A stretch of 64,000 nucleotides of DNA. Source: Zobellella maritima. Lineage in GTDB: Bacteria > Pseudomonadota > Gammaproteobacteria > Enterobacterales > Aeromonadaceae. The number at the start of each line of letters is the position of its first letter. The stretch's first letter is position 1. A program made the translations under genes and the position numbers. The notes under the pieces are model-generated. The model had not been told where the DNA came from, did not search any database, and worked only from the letters and a program-made list of their open reading frames with translations. This document shows, piece after piece, positions 45,743 to 54,190 of this stretch. The DNA lies in NCBI RefSeq assembly GCF_003075035.1, contig NZ_QCZE01000001.1, positions 1,486,602-1,550,601 on the forward strand, read 5' to 3'.

Positions 45743-45953
45743 CTTGAAACAGACCCTGAACTGCCAGGATCCGGACCATATCTATACCCGCCTGATCGAC
45801 CTGCACCGGGTGGATGACGTGGAGCGCAGTCTGCGGATCAATGCGCGGCTGATCCTTTTACTCGCCAATCATATTGGTGATACCCGGGTACTCGAGCAGG
45901 CGTTTGACATCGCCGATGCGATGGAGAGACAAGGAGAGCAAGTGAATGCGTAA
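45735..45953 (+). CDS. DUF2783 small protein, MhaB-like coupling partner
   Basis: This 72-residue protein (MSDLKQTLNCQDPDHIYTR...) overlaps the hydroxylase stop by eight bases. DUF2783 proteins go with this class of hydroxylase. In the two-part 3-hydroxyphenylacetate hydroxylase of Pseudomonas, MhaB is a small coupling protein of similar size, so this is a likely counterpart. It is helical and has no signal peptide. The identity with MhaB is from size and position, not motif. Confidence 0.75.
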   Translation: MSDLKQTLNCQDPDHIYTRLIDLHRVDDVERSLRINARLILLLANHIGDTRVLEQAFDIADAMERQGEQVNA

Positions 45954-46219
45954 CTGGTTCCAGTTCCCCATTCACCTTCGACTACAAGGGCAGCTTCTTC
46001 AGCCGGGACAATGTTGATGCCGGCATGATCATCCTGCCCCCCTGCGGCGTTACCCATGGGCCCCATCCCAAGGCCTTCGCCGCCGGCGCCAAGCATACCC
46101 GCACCGAAACCGATGAAGTGGCGGTGATGATCGACACCCGGCGGCCCCTTAACGTCGCCGAGCTGCCGGAGGGGGTGGAGAACATCGAGTATGTGAATTC
46201 CTGGCTGCTGAAGGAATAA
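45954..46219 (+). pseudogene. Homogentisate 1,2-dioxygenase, C-terminal remnant
   Basis: Starting immediately after the DUF2783 stop, one frame reads FTFDYKGSFFSRDNVDAG...GVTHGPHPKAF...TDEVAVMIDTRRPLN...YVNSWLLKE. This is the C-terminal end of a homogentisate dioxygenase-like cupin, including the metal-ligand region GVTHGPHP and the VMIDTRRPL end. About 85 residues remain of the expected 380-430, and there is no own start in front, so the 5' part has been deleted. The stop is natural. Confidence 0.8.
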
Positions 46220-46529
46220 CAGCACTGCAAGCGGAAAAGCTGTCTTAATCGCCAGTTTGCCGATGGGTTATTGCGGACTAAAGAGCAGTAGACGACCATG
46301 ACCCCAAGGAGAGCAAAGGGGGTCTGCTTATCGAATCCTGACTTCTGTCTCGAAATGGTGCGGTATTTGTATCAGTAATTTATAGCACTATCAGGATCCG
46401 TTATTGACTTTCCCTGTGCTGCGCTCTGCTCGTGCCAAATAAATGAGAAGCTGATATTCTGTTCTCACTTACTGGCAAGGCTATGCTCGGGCCCTGGAAA
46501 ACCTCGCCAGACGCTGCTGGAGAAAATGA
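46220..46529. other. Intergenic stretch holding a partial MITE copy
   Basis: No gene is supported in these 310 bases. It contains the MITE end at 46313-46384 and the promoter region of the LuxR gene; a GGAG lies just before its ATG. Confidence 0.5.
46313..46384 (-). repeat. MITE-like element, copy 2 (one end only)
   Basis: The reverse complement reads ACTGATACAAATACCGC, then GACAGAAGTCAGGATTCG and ATAAGCAGACC, matching copy 1 at 35284-35340 nearly base for base. The other end is not found, so this copy is truncated. It is in opposite orientation to copy 1. Confidence 0.8.
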
Positions 46530-47372
46530 ATGTGGGATAGCACTCCCCCCCCCTGGTTACCGCTTATTTCCGATACCGTGGCCGCCATCCATACCCCGTC
46601 ATTTCCCAAGGCATTGTTGTCATTTATCAACAGCGGTATTTGTTTCGACTGTGCCCTGGTGCTGGGCTATAGCCGACACCATAAACCCATCTATCTATAC
46701 GACACCCTGACCGAACAGCGACAAGTGCTGTTTGAGCACTATCTTCACCAGGCCTACCGGGAGGATCCCTTTTATCAAGCGATAAAGTCGGGAATAGCAC
46801 CAGGCATTTACCTGTTGTCAGAACTTCATCCTCGCTTCTTGAGCAACAGCGATTACTTCCAGGGGTTCTACCAGAATACCGGCTGGCGCGATGAAGTGGG
46901 TATCATCTGCCGGGTTAATGACGACGTCACAATCGTATTTTCTCTCGGTCGACTTGGTAAGCGGAACATGCTGAGTCAGCAGGAACTGGTCACGCTACGT
47001 CAGCTCGAACCACTGATCCAGAACCTGTGCCTGCAGCACTGGGGAAGCCTCAGTGGTGAATTATCGGCGACGCCGCCGGAGCAAGAAGACGTTAAAGGCC
47101 GGATAGACCGCGCCTTTTCCAGTCTGGGAGGAAGCTTGCTCACTCCCCGTGAAAAGGAAATATTGCGCCTGGTGCTCCTCGGTCACAGCTCACGAGAAAT
47201 CGGGGCACGATTGGGAATAGGCGAAGGCACGGTCAAGAATCATCGTAAACGGGCCTATGCCAAGCTAAGTCTGGGGTCTCAGGCAGATTTATTTCTTATG
47301 TTCCTCAATCATCTGATAACCCTGGAGAATGGGGATGACGCTTCATACCCGTTAAAGCCTGTCACCAGCTGA
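46530..47372 (+). CDS. LuxR-family transcriptional regulator
   Basis: This 280-residue regulator has a C-terminal LuxR/FixJ helix-turn-helix (LTPREKEILRLVLLGHSSREIGARL...GTVKNHRKRAYAKL) at about 205-265. The N-terminal 200 residues match no named sensor domain that I can see; they hold no phospho-receiver motif and no obvious autoinducer domain. It stands between the mha-like cluster and the amine module. Two single-domain LuxR-type regulators of this shape often control amine or aromatic catabolism. The target is unknown. Confidence 0.82.
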   Translation: MWDSTPPPWLPLISDTVAAIHTPSFPKALLSFINSGICFDCALVLGYSRHHKPIYLYDTLTEQRQVLFEHYLHQAYREDPFYQAIKSGIAPGIYLLSELHPRFLSNSDYFQGFYQNTGWRDEVGIICRVNDDVTIVFSLGRLGKRNMLSQQELVTLRQLEPLIQNLCLQHWGSLSGELSATPPEQEDVKGRIDRAFSSLGGSLLTPREKEILRLVLLGHSSREIGARLGIGEGTVKNHRKRAYAKLSLGSQADLFLMFLNHLITLENGDDASYPLKPVTS

Positions 47373-47629
47373 TCGAGCAAACCACGCCGAAACACCTGTA
47401 GGGCCTTGCGGGGCGGCTGTATTACAAAAAGACAGCATGGGCACTTCTACTCCGATCCGGATAACGCCTCCGGTATCAGCGCATGCCGAACTCAGTTCAT
47501 ATTAAAAGCTGATACTTGAACGGCTTGCCACGTCAAAGCGGCAAGCCGGGTCCTCATCACCAGGTTATTGACAATATAATAAAAAGTCTCACCGAGTTAT
47601 TAAGTCACTATCTGCATAACAATACCACT

Positions 47630-48754
47630 TTACTCAAATACATCGCCATCATTAGCCAGGCTGAATTCTCCGAAGTAATGGCCTGCCAGTTCTTGCTCCA
47701 GGGACTCTTCCGGCTTTCCAAAGAGCAATGGATGGATCATGACCAGGGATTTTGGCTTCACCTGTTTGGCGATATCAGCCAGCTGCCTTGTTGTCGTGTG
47801 AGCCGCCAGCATATAATGCTGCCACTTTTCGGGCAGTTTTGCCAAGCCTTCTTCCGACATGACTTCATGCAGCAATATATCAGCACCCTTGGCGTTTTCT
47901 ATCAGATTTTGCGAATAGGAAGTGTCTCCCGAAATAACAATCGATTTATCCGGCGCGTCAATTCTATATCCAAACGCTTCCCCTTCTTTCCAGGAACCAT
48001 GCTCTACTGTAAATGCGGTAATGGTGACGTACTTGTCCTGGTAGACCACACCTGACTTATCAAATTCAGTGACGACCCCTGAATAAGGCTCGCCTTTACT
48101 GATGGGAAGGCTCTGCAGACGATGCTGAATATCAGGCTGATAGGCGGAAACGACGCCTTTTACCACCTGCTCGGTTCCTTTTGGGCCCCATATTTTTACC
48201 GGCTCGTTACGTTCGAGCACCCATCCTCTCAGGAGTAATTCAGGGATCCCAAGTATGTGATCCGAGTCGAGGTGAGTCAGAAACAGTTTATTGAGAAAAG
48301 TGGGATACATGAACTCAGGGTAAGAGGGAGATGTCGGAAATATGTTTTGCTTTCCCGGCTCGAGAAACTGAGACAATGTTTCCATAAACCCTGAGCCCGC
48401 ATCAAAAAGATAAACCTGGTCCTGGTTAACCACCACGGCAGTTGCCGTACCACTTCGCCCGGGCAAAATATTGGGGGTTCCCGTTCCCAGGGTAACCACC
48501 CGCGTAGGGGAAACCAATTGTGCGGGGTCAAACTTCTCACCCTGTTTGGCACCTTGTTCATCGGACAGCGCAACCGGGCTGATCACCTGAAGAAGTGAAA
48601 ATAAAATTAAAAAAGAAAGTGAACAGGGGTGGAATATTGAAATCCTGCCCAAAACAGCCCTGCAAGCAATATTACGTCGTTCTCTGTTACCAGACATTCT
48701 TTCAAGAAAATCAATCAGCATAACAACAAGGCCTCCTGCCTTAAATAGTATCAA
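47630..48754 (-). CDS. Exported MBL-fold hydrolase of the RNase Z/AtsA type
   Basis: The 374 residues have a hydrophobic N-terminal segment (about 44-62, SLSFLILFSLLQVISPVA) that should export or anchor it, then an MBL fold: LGTGTPNILPGRSGTA, the metal motif THLDSDH at 160-166 (an aspartate D163 replaces the middle histidine of HxHxDH), SGDTSYSQNLIENAKGADILLHE and AAHTTTRQLADIAKQVKP. It resembles the MBL arylsulfatase/RNase Z-like group. The start could be lower, near the signal segment. It is a single gene facing the LuxR gene; the substrate is unknown. Confidence 0.8.
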   Translation of the reverse strand: MILFKAGGLVVMLIDFLERMSGNRERRNIACRAVLGRISIFHPCSLSFLILFSLLQVISPVALSDEQGAKQGEKFDPAQLVSPTRVVTLGTGTPNILPGRSGTATAVVVNQDQVYLFDAGSGFMETLSQFLEPGKQNIFPTSPSYPEFMYPTFLNKLFLTHLDSDHILGIPELLLRGWVLERNEPVKIWGPKGTEQVVKGVVSAYQPDIQHRLQSLPISKGEPYSGVVTEFDKSGVVYQDKYVTITAFTVEHGSWKEGEAFGYRIDAPDKSIVISGDTSYSQNLIENAKGADILLHEVMSEEGLAKLPEKWQHYMLAAHTTTRQLADIAKQVKPKSLVMIHPLLFGKPEESLEQELAGHYFGEFSLANDGDVFE

Positions 48755-48888
48755 AATACCGGCTATTGCATTGATAATACTGACAATCCATCTCGACAGA
48801 AGGTCACACTCCCGGTATAAACACAGGGGCTGTGGCGAGCGGAATTGCCAGTGGAATCATTACTCCCATAAAACCATGGATTCAGGGC

Positions 48889-50331
48889 TCACTCACCCCG
48901 AATATTAACCGCTTGCATTTGGGTGTACTCCAGCAACCCTTCAAGACCAAACTCACAGCCAATACCGGACATCTTGCTTCCGCCAAAAGGCACGTGAGGC
49001 AAGACTTCGGCATGACCATTTATCCAGACGGTACCGCAATCCAGTTGGTCCGCCACCAGACGCAATTGCTCCGGGTCTGTTCCCCAGACAGATCCCCCCA
49101 GTCCGAACTCGCATGCATTGGCCCACTCTATCGCCTGCTCCAGGGTGCTATAACGCACGATAGGCAGTACCGGACCGAACTGTTCTTCCAGAACCAGCCT
49201 GCTGTCGTAGGCAATGTCCCGCACCAGGGTAGGTGCCATAAAAAACCCTTGAGCTGGCAACGGTTGGCCGCCATCCAGCACGGTGGCGCCTTCATTTTTC
49301 GCCGCCGATAACAGCGTCTGTACAAACTTCAGCTGGTGTGCATTCTGCACCGGACCGAAATTCACCGCTTCCTCCATACCATCACCGACATGTTGTGCCT
49401 TTGCCTGCTCCCACAACAGGTCGCAGAGCTCATCGTAGAGCGCATCGGGTACATAAAGGCGCTTGAGTGCGGCACAGGTCTGTCCCATATTGATAAAGGC
49501 GCCCTGGAACAGGGCCGCTGCGATCTGTGCCGGTTGCGCATCAGGCAGGACAATGCCGGCATCATTACCGCCGAGTTCCAGCGTCAGCCGCTTCAAGTTG
49601 GCACCACTGCGCGCCATGATATCCTGGCCAACCCCTGTGGATCCGGTAAACACCAGCTTGGCAATATCCTTATGTTCACTCAGGGCCCGTCCCAGCTCGC
49701 CCCCTGATCCCGTGACAATATTGAACAGGCCCGGAGGTGCAATCTTGTTGATAAGCTCGAACAACCGCAGCGTCGTCAAGGGGGTCAGGGAGGAAGGCTT
49801 GCAGACCACAGCGTTCCCCGCCCGTACCGCCGGCATGATATGCCATATACAAATCAACAGGGGCCAATTCCAGGGGGGGATGGAAGCGACCACGCCCAAC
49901 GGTTTGCGTTGCAGCTCGACGCGTCGTTGCGGGCTCTGCTCCAACACACTGACCGGCAGATCGAGACCCGCCGTGTAGCGGGTCCAGGCTATCGCTCCCT
50001 GCACCTCAAAACGGGCCAGGGTCAGCGGCTTGCCCTGTTCCAGGGTGATCAAGCGGGCCAGCTCTTCTTCATGGGTTGCCATGGTATCGGCGATCTCATT
50101 GAGCAGATTGCTGCGCTCCTGGTGAGTGCTGTCACGCCACACACGGAATGCCTGCCTGGCACTGGATATGGCTCGTTCAAGCTGCACCTGACTCGCCGCT
50201 CGGCAGCTGGTCAGTTGCTCTCCGGTGGCCGGATTAACCACCGTCAATGAGGCTCCTTCTCCCTGACTGGCGTGGCCATCAAAGAACTGGGAAAAGTTGG
50301 GAAATAGTCGGGTATCGGTAAACTGGGTCAT
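48889..50331 (-). CDS. NAD(P)-dependent aldehyde dehydrogenase
   Basis: This 480-residue enzyme oxidises an aldehyde to its acid. The start MTQFTDTRLFPNFSQFF at 50331 follows AGGAAGAG and is preferred to the upstream in-frame starts. Motifs: PWNWPLLICIW, TGSTGVGQDI, ELGGNDAGIV and the active cysteine in INMGQTCAALKR. It follows the permease and aminotransferase genes on the same strand, so it should handle the aldehyde made by transamination of an amine. The physiological aldehyde is not known. Confidence 0.9.
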   Translation of the reverse strand: MTQFTDTRLFPNFSQFFDGHASQGEGASLTVVNPATGEQLTSCRAASQVQLERAISSARQAFRVWRDSTHQERSNLLNEIADTMATHEEELARLITLEQGKPLTLARFEVQGAIAWTRYTAGLDLPVSVLEQSPQRRVELQRKPLGVVASIPPWNWPLLICIWHIMPAVRAGNAVVCKPSSLTPLTTLRLFELINKIAPPGLFNIVTGSGGELGRALSEHKDIAKLVFTGSTGVGQDIMARSGANLKRLTLELGGNDAGIVLPDAQPAQIAAALFQGAFINMGQTCAALKRLYVPDALYDELCDLLWEQAKAQHVGDGMEEAVNFGPVQNAHQLKFVQTLLSAAKNEGATVLDGGQPLPAQGFFMAPTLVRDIAYDSRLVLEEQFGPVLPIVRYSTLEQAIEWANACEFGLGGSVWGTDPEQLRLVADQLDCGTVWINGHAEVLPHVPFGGSKMSGIGCEFGLEGLLEYTQMQAVNIRGE

Positions 50332-50362
50332 GTTTCTCTTCCTTAACATCGAGATACCTGCC

Positions 50363-51763
50363 TTATCGTTCCAAAGGCAGCTGAGACAAAGGGGTAGCTT
50401 CAAACAAACCTTTTTTCATTTTGAGTCGTACCCAGAGCACGGCGAACAGGGAAACCATCCCCAATACCAGGGCGGTATTGCCGTAAACCTGTGCCGTCAA
50501 TTCGGGGCTGGGTGAGTTATTGAAAAAGACATAACCCATGCCCATCACCCCCAGAATCTGGGGCACTGGACACCAGGGCGTTTTGAACGGGCGGGACAAT
50601 TCTGGATAGCGTCGACGCAACACCAGTACATCCAGGTGGGCGATCATATAGGTTACTATCCAGGCCGCCGCGGCCGAGATCAGCAACAGGATGATGATCT
50701 GAGGGTTATGACCCAGCAGCATGACGGGTGCAGCAATCATCAGCGCCTGAACCAATGTACTGACCCAGGGTGTACCATTGGCACGGCGGTTAGCAAAGCA
50801 GGCAGGTAACTGACCACTGTCGGCCATCCCTGCCAGCATGCGGGGTACCGTGGCCAATACGGTATTGACCGTACTGCAGGTTGCGGTAATGGCGGCCACT
50901 GCCAGCAACAGCATGCCGTTATCGCCAAACAAGGTTAAAACCAGCTCCATATGGGGAAGTTCTGATCCGGCAAGGGTCACCATAGGCACAAACTTGAGCC
51001 CGGCCCAGACAAGCAACAGGTAAATAAGGGACAACACCACCAGCGCCAGGATCATGGCCAAAGGCACATGCCGCCTGGGGTTTTGACAGTCCGGGCTCAG
51101 TGGGCAGACAAACTCCAGACCGACAAAGGCCCAGATGGCCAGTGCTACCAGTGAAAACACTCCCATTCCCAGTGGATTGAGCTCAATCACCGAGACCACA
51201 GACCCCATGGCCCCCTGCCCGCTCACACCGGAAAAGCCTATCAATAGCAGTGTTGTCAGCATCACAAACGCCAGCAAGCTTTGTACCCGGGCGAAAATAT
51301 CCACGCCCAGCAGGTTAAGGCCGACCAGCAAAGCCAGCAGCCCCAGACCGATACCGGGAAATCCGAATAACGTCGGATAGAGCTGGCCGAGGATAAACTC
51401 CACCAGCAGCAATTCAGCCGACAACGCAAACATGGCCACGATTGGATAGCCGGCCAGTGTTGCAACAATAGCGGGGAAATGGCCGAGCGCCGCTTCGGTA
51501 TAAACACTGACACTGCCGGCCCCAGGTAGCATCAGCGACAGCTCGGAAAAGGAGAATACGTAACAGAGGGCTAATAAGGCGGCAAGGATAATGGCCACCA
51601 TAAAGCCATAACCGCCAATTCCCGCCCCCTGCAGCACCGACACCATGGTGCCTTGCACCACCACCACGCCCACCGCCACGGCAAACAGGGACATCAGACC
51701 CAACCTGGGTCGGTTAGTCAAACCAGCGGGACTGGCCATGGAAAGAGTTTCACTTCGGGACAT
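50363..51763 (-). CDS. APC-family amino acid/polyamine permease
   Basis: This 466-residue inner-membrane transporter has about twelve membrane helices and the APC features RPRLGLMSLFAVAVG and GLEFVCPLSPDCQNPRRHVPLAM. The start MSRSETLSMASPAG at 51763 has GAGGAGA upstream. It lies between the aminotransferase and aldehyde dehydrogenase genes and probably imports their amine substrate. Putrescine or another diamine is a fair guess; an omega-amino acid is an alternative. Confidence 0.9.
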   Translation of the reverse strand: MSRSETLSMASPAGLTNRPRLGLMSLFAVAVGVVVVQGTMVSVLQGAGIGGYGFMVAIILAALLALCYVFSFSELSLMLPGAGSVSVYTEAALGHFPAIVATLAGYPIVAMFALSAELLLVEFILGQLYPTLFGFPGIGLGLLALLVGLNLLGVDIFARVQSLLAFVMLTTLLLIGFSGVSGQGAMGSVVSVIELNPLGMGVFSLVALAIWAFVGLEFVCPLSPDCQNPRRHVPLAMILALVVLSLIYLLLVWAGLKFVPMVTLAGSELPHMELVLTLFGDNGMLLLAVAAITATCSTVNTVLATVPRMLAGMADSGQLPACFANRRANGTPWVSTLVQALMIAAPVMLLGHNPQIIILLLISAAAAWIVTYMIAHLDVLVLRRRYPELSRPFKTPWCPVPQILGVMGMGYVFFNNSPSPELTAQVYGNTALVLGMVSLFAVLWVRLKMKKGLFEATPLSQLPLER

Positions 51764-51919
51764 CCTGGTCTCCTCAATACACTTTAAATACAGGCGCAAA
51801 CGCCCAGCTTGATACCGCCTCCGATGACTCCAAGCCCCCCTGTTTAACCGGGTTTCCCGGTCTCTCAGCCAGCCTTGCTTGCCCGGGCGGTATCAATCAT
51901 CGACAAGGGATCAACACCC

Positions 51920-53281
51920 TTAACGCATCGGGCTGGTCCGGCTAAAGGCCACATCCAGGGCATTGACCAGGATGTCCAGTTCCGGCTGCTGAATGGTCAG
52001 GGGGGGAGACAAGATAATCTTGGTACCGACGGGACGTACCATGGCACCATGCTCTCGGGTCACCTTGGCGATTTCATTGGCAAATCCGTTCATCGGATCG
52101 ACCGGCTCCCGGCTCGCCTTGTCGGTCACCAGATCCAGTGCCAGCATCAGTCCCTTGCCACGCACCTCGCCGACCGAAGAGAACTTCTGCTCGAACGGCT
52201 TGAGCGCCTGCAGCAGATACTCTCCCTGCCTGGCGGCGTTGGCGGGAATCTGCTCCTTTTCAACCAGATCCAGGCAGGTCAGCGCAGCGGCGCAGGCTAC
52301 CGGATGGCCGGAATAGGTATAACCGTGCATCAACGCACCGGTAAAGTTGCCATTTTGCTCGAAGGCATCGGCAATCCGCTGGTTGACCAGCGTCGCCCCC
52401 AGTGGGATATAACCCGACGTAATCCCCTTCGCCAGGCAGATAATATCCGGGCTGACACCCCATCCCCGGCTGCCGAACATATTGCCACTGCGACCGAAAC
52501 CGGTGACCACTTCATCGGCAATCAGCAACACCCCATACTTGTCACAGACCGCCCTCACCAAAGGCCAGAAGTTGGCCGGAGGTACAATCACCCCGCCGGC
52601 GCCCTGCACCGGTTCAGCGATAAAGGCCGCCACTGTATCCGGCCCCTGAGCCAGAATTTCCCGCTCCAGTTGGGCCGCGCACAGAGCGCCCAGTTCTTCA
52701 CCGGTGGCATTCCAGGGATTGCGATAAGACCAGGGCGTATCTATCTGAATACAGCCGGGCAACAGTGGCTCGTAATTGCGCCGGAATGCCAGGCTGCCAT
52801 TGATCGACGTCCCGCCAAAATGGGTACCGTGATAGCCTTGCTTGAGAGAAATAAACTTGGTTCGCTCGGGCTCCCCTGCCAGCTTCCAGTACTGCCGGCT
52901 GAGTTTCAGCGCGGTTTCCACCGCATCCGATCCTCCGGAACTCAGCATCACCCGGGCCATCTGCTCGGGAGCCAGCATGGCTGTCAACGTGTTCGACAAC
53001 TCTTCCACCCGGGGATGACTGACACCATCAAAGCTCTGGTAATAGGCCAGTTCATCGAGCTGATGCATGATCGCGCTCTTGATTTCTGGTCGTCCATGCC
53101 CCAGGTTGACGTTCCACAGGCCTGCCACACCATCGATCATTCGCTGCCCCTTGTCATCGGTGACATAGACCCCTTCTCCCGAGATGATACGGGTAGCGGC
53201 GGTCTGTCGGGCGACTGCCGGGTGAGCCATTGGGTGCCAGTATGGTTTTTCTAATTGCTGGATATCGGTGAATGCAGTCAT
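51920..53281 (-). CDS. Class III (omega) aminotransferase
   Basis: This 453-residue PLP enzyme moves the amino group of a terminal amine or omega-amino acid to pyruvate or similar. PLP-site motifs are LIADEVVTGFGRSGNMFG and the lysine in LAKGITSGYIPLG. It resembles putrescine-pyruvate transaminases (SpuC) and omega-amino acid:pyruvate transaminases. AGAGAGGG precedes the ATG. It is the first of three genes with the permease and aldehyde dehydrogenase, a common amine-utilisation set. Confidence 0.92.
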   Translation of the reverse strand: MTAFTDIQQLEKPYWHPMAHPAVARQTAATRIISGEGVYVTDDKGQRMIDGVAGLWNVNLGHGRPEIKSAIMHQLDELAYYQSFDGVSHPRVEELSNTLTAMLAPEQMARVMLSSGGSDAVETALKLSRQYWKLAGEPERTKFISLKQGYHGTHFGGTSINGSLAFRRNYEPLLPGCIQIDTPWSYRNPWNATGEELGALCAAQLEREILAQGPDTVAAFIAEPVQGAGGVIVPPANFWPLVRAVCDKYGVLLIADEVVTGFGRSGNMFGSRGWGVSPDIICLAKGITSGYIPLGATLVNQRIADAFEQNGNFTGALMHGYTYSGHPVACAAALTCLDLVEKEQIPANAARQGEYLLQALKPFEQKFSSVGEVRGKGLMLALDLVTDKASREPVDPMNGFANEIAKVTREHGAMVRPVGTKIILSPPLTIQQPELDILVNALDVAFSRTSPMR

Positions 53282-53442
53282 TTTCCCTCTCCTTTATGCC
53301 GGCATTGAGCAATAACCTCATGCCGAACAACGAATTTAACAACCAAGAAACAATTGAAATAATCCATTATCATTGGTTCCGGTGCCATGTCCCTTTAGGG
53401 ACAGGCAAACAAAAAAACCACCTGATATTTGAAAGGAAAAGA

Positions 53443-53660
53443 GGGCATGGCGCCCAATGCCGTTCACTTAAGATGAAAAGGGGCGTCCTCCTCTACACGC
53501 CGACTCGCCGAAAACCCGTCCCTGGGGGCTCGGCGGCGTCACTGACCGCCATGGATGGCGGAAATGCCGGAACGGCAGGAGCACTTTTCGGCCATGACGC
53601 CAACGGTCGGCGTGATAGAGGAGGGCTCCCCCTAACTGAACAGTATTCGGCATGGCGCCC
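53443..53660. repeat. MITE-like element with hairpin centre (second family)
   Basis: The two arms, about 55 bases each, are imperfect inverted repeats: left includes ATGCCGTTCACTTA and CCTCCTCTACACGCCGAC, right includes GTCGGCGTGATAGAGGAGG and TGAACAGTATTCGGCAT. The centre at 53546-53561 is CCGCCATGGATGGCGG. The stretch 53522-53601 is also found, inverted, inside copy 1 of the other family (35342-35426). No coding potential. Confidence 0.7.
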
Positions 53661-53726
53661 TATTGTCGTACGGGGAGTTGTTGTTCAAATCAGAGCCAGG
53701 GCAGCCCGTTGCTACTGGGCTTAACG

Positions 53727-54151
53727 CGGCTGGCTGACCGGCTGTCGAATGGGCATTCCACGCCCTATGACGTTGTTCATCACCTTCACCCCAGCCAGGA
53801 TTTTAGCTACCTGACCGTTGTAAACTCGGTTTTGGAGTGAACTGTTGCTTGAAGCTGGCCATCGCCGTTTTCGCCAACGTCCGCTGATGGTCGCCAGATG
53901 CGCTTTTCCATTCAGCCACATTGCCGGGATGACCGTCCTCCCAAGAGCCGGCATTCTTTCTTGCCGCAAAGGCAGCAATACTGCTTTTTTGAGCAGGAGC
54001 CGGTGGCATCAATAACCAGCTCCCTCACGGCTCCTATACTGGGCAACAGATACTTGATGTGCGATGCGCCACCGCCAGCAAAAGCCCGCTCCTCTTGCCA
54101 CTCAACACCCGGCTCACATTCGTATTGATACAGAGCATCAACAAAACCCAA
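53727..54151 (-). pseudogene. IS5-family transposase relic
   Basis: On the minus strand pieces of a DDE transposase appear in shifted frames: AVRELVIDATG, then ARKNAGSWEDGHPGN and QRTLAKTAMASFKQ, then in another frame NGQVAKILAGVKVMNNVIG. These match the central and C-terminal parts of IS5 transposases (VVDATG, PPRKNA, RRSLAETAMFRFK, QVAE...NRMTxLG). A frameshift near 53830 and missing middle parts show it is dead. No clear ends remain. Confidence 0.7.
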
Positions 54152-54190
54152 TGATGTCTCGCCGCAAAGCCGGGGCCAGCCTGCCGAGGA

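Larger units (their letters stand above)
53282..54190. other. Gene-poor stretch with mobile-element debris
   Basis: These 909 bases hold no intact gene. They contain the MITE-like element at 53443-53660 and the transposase relic at 53727-54151, described separately. A short AGGGACAT hairpin (TGTCCCTTTAGGGACA at 53388-53403) also lies here. Confidence 0.7.
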
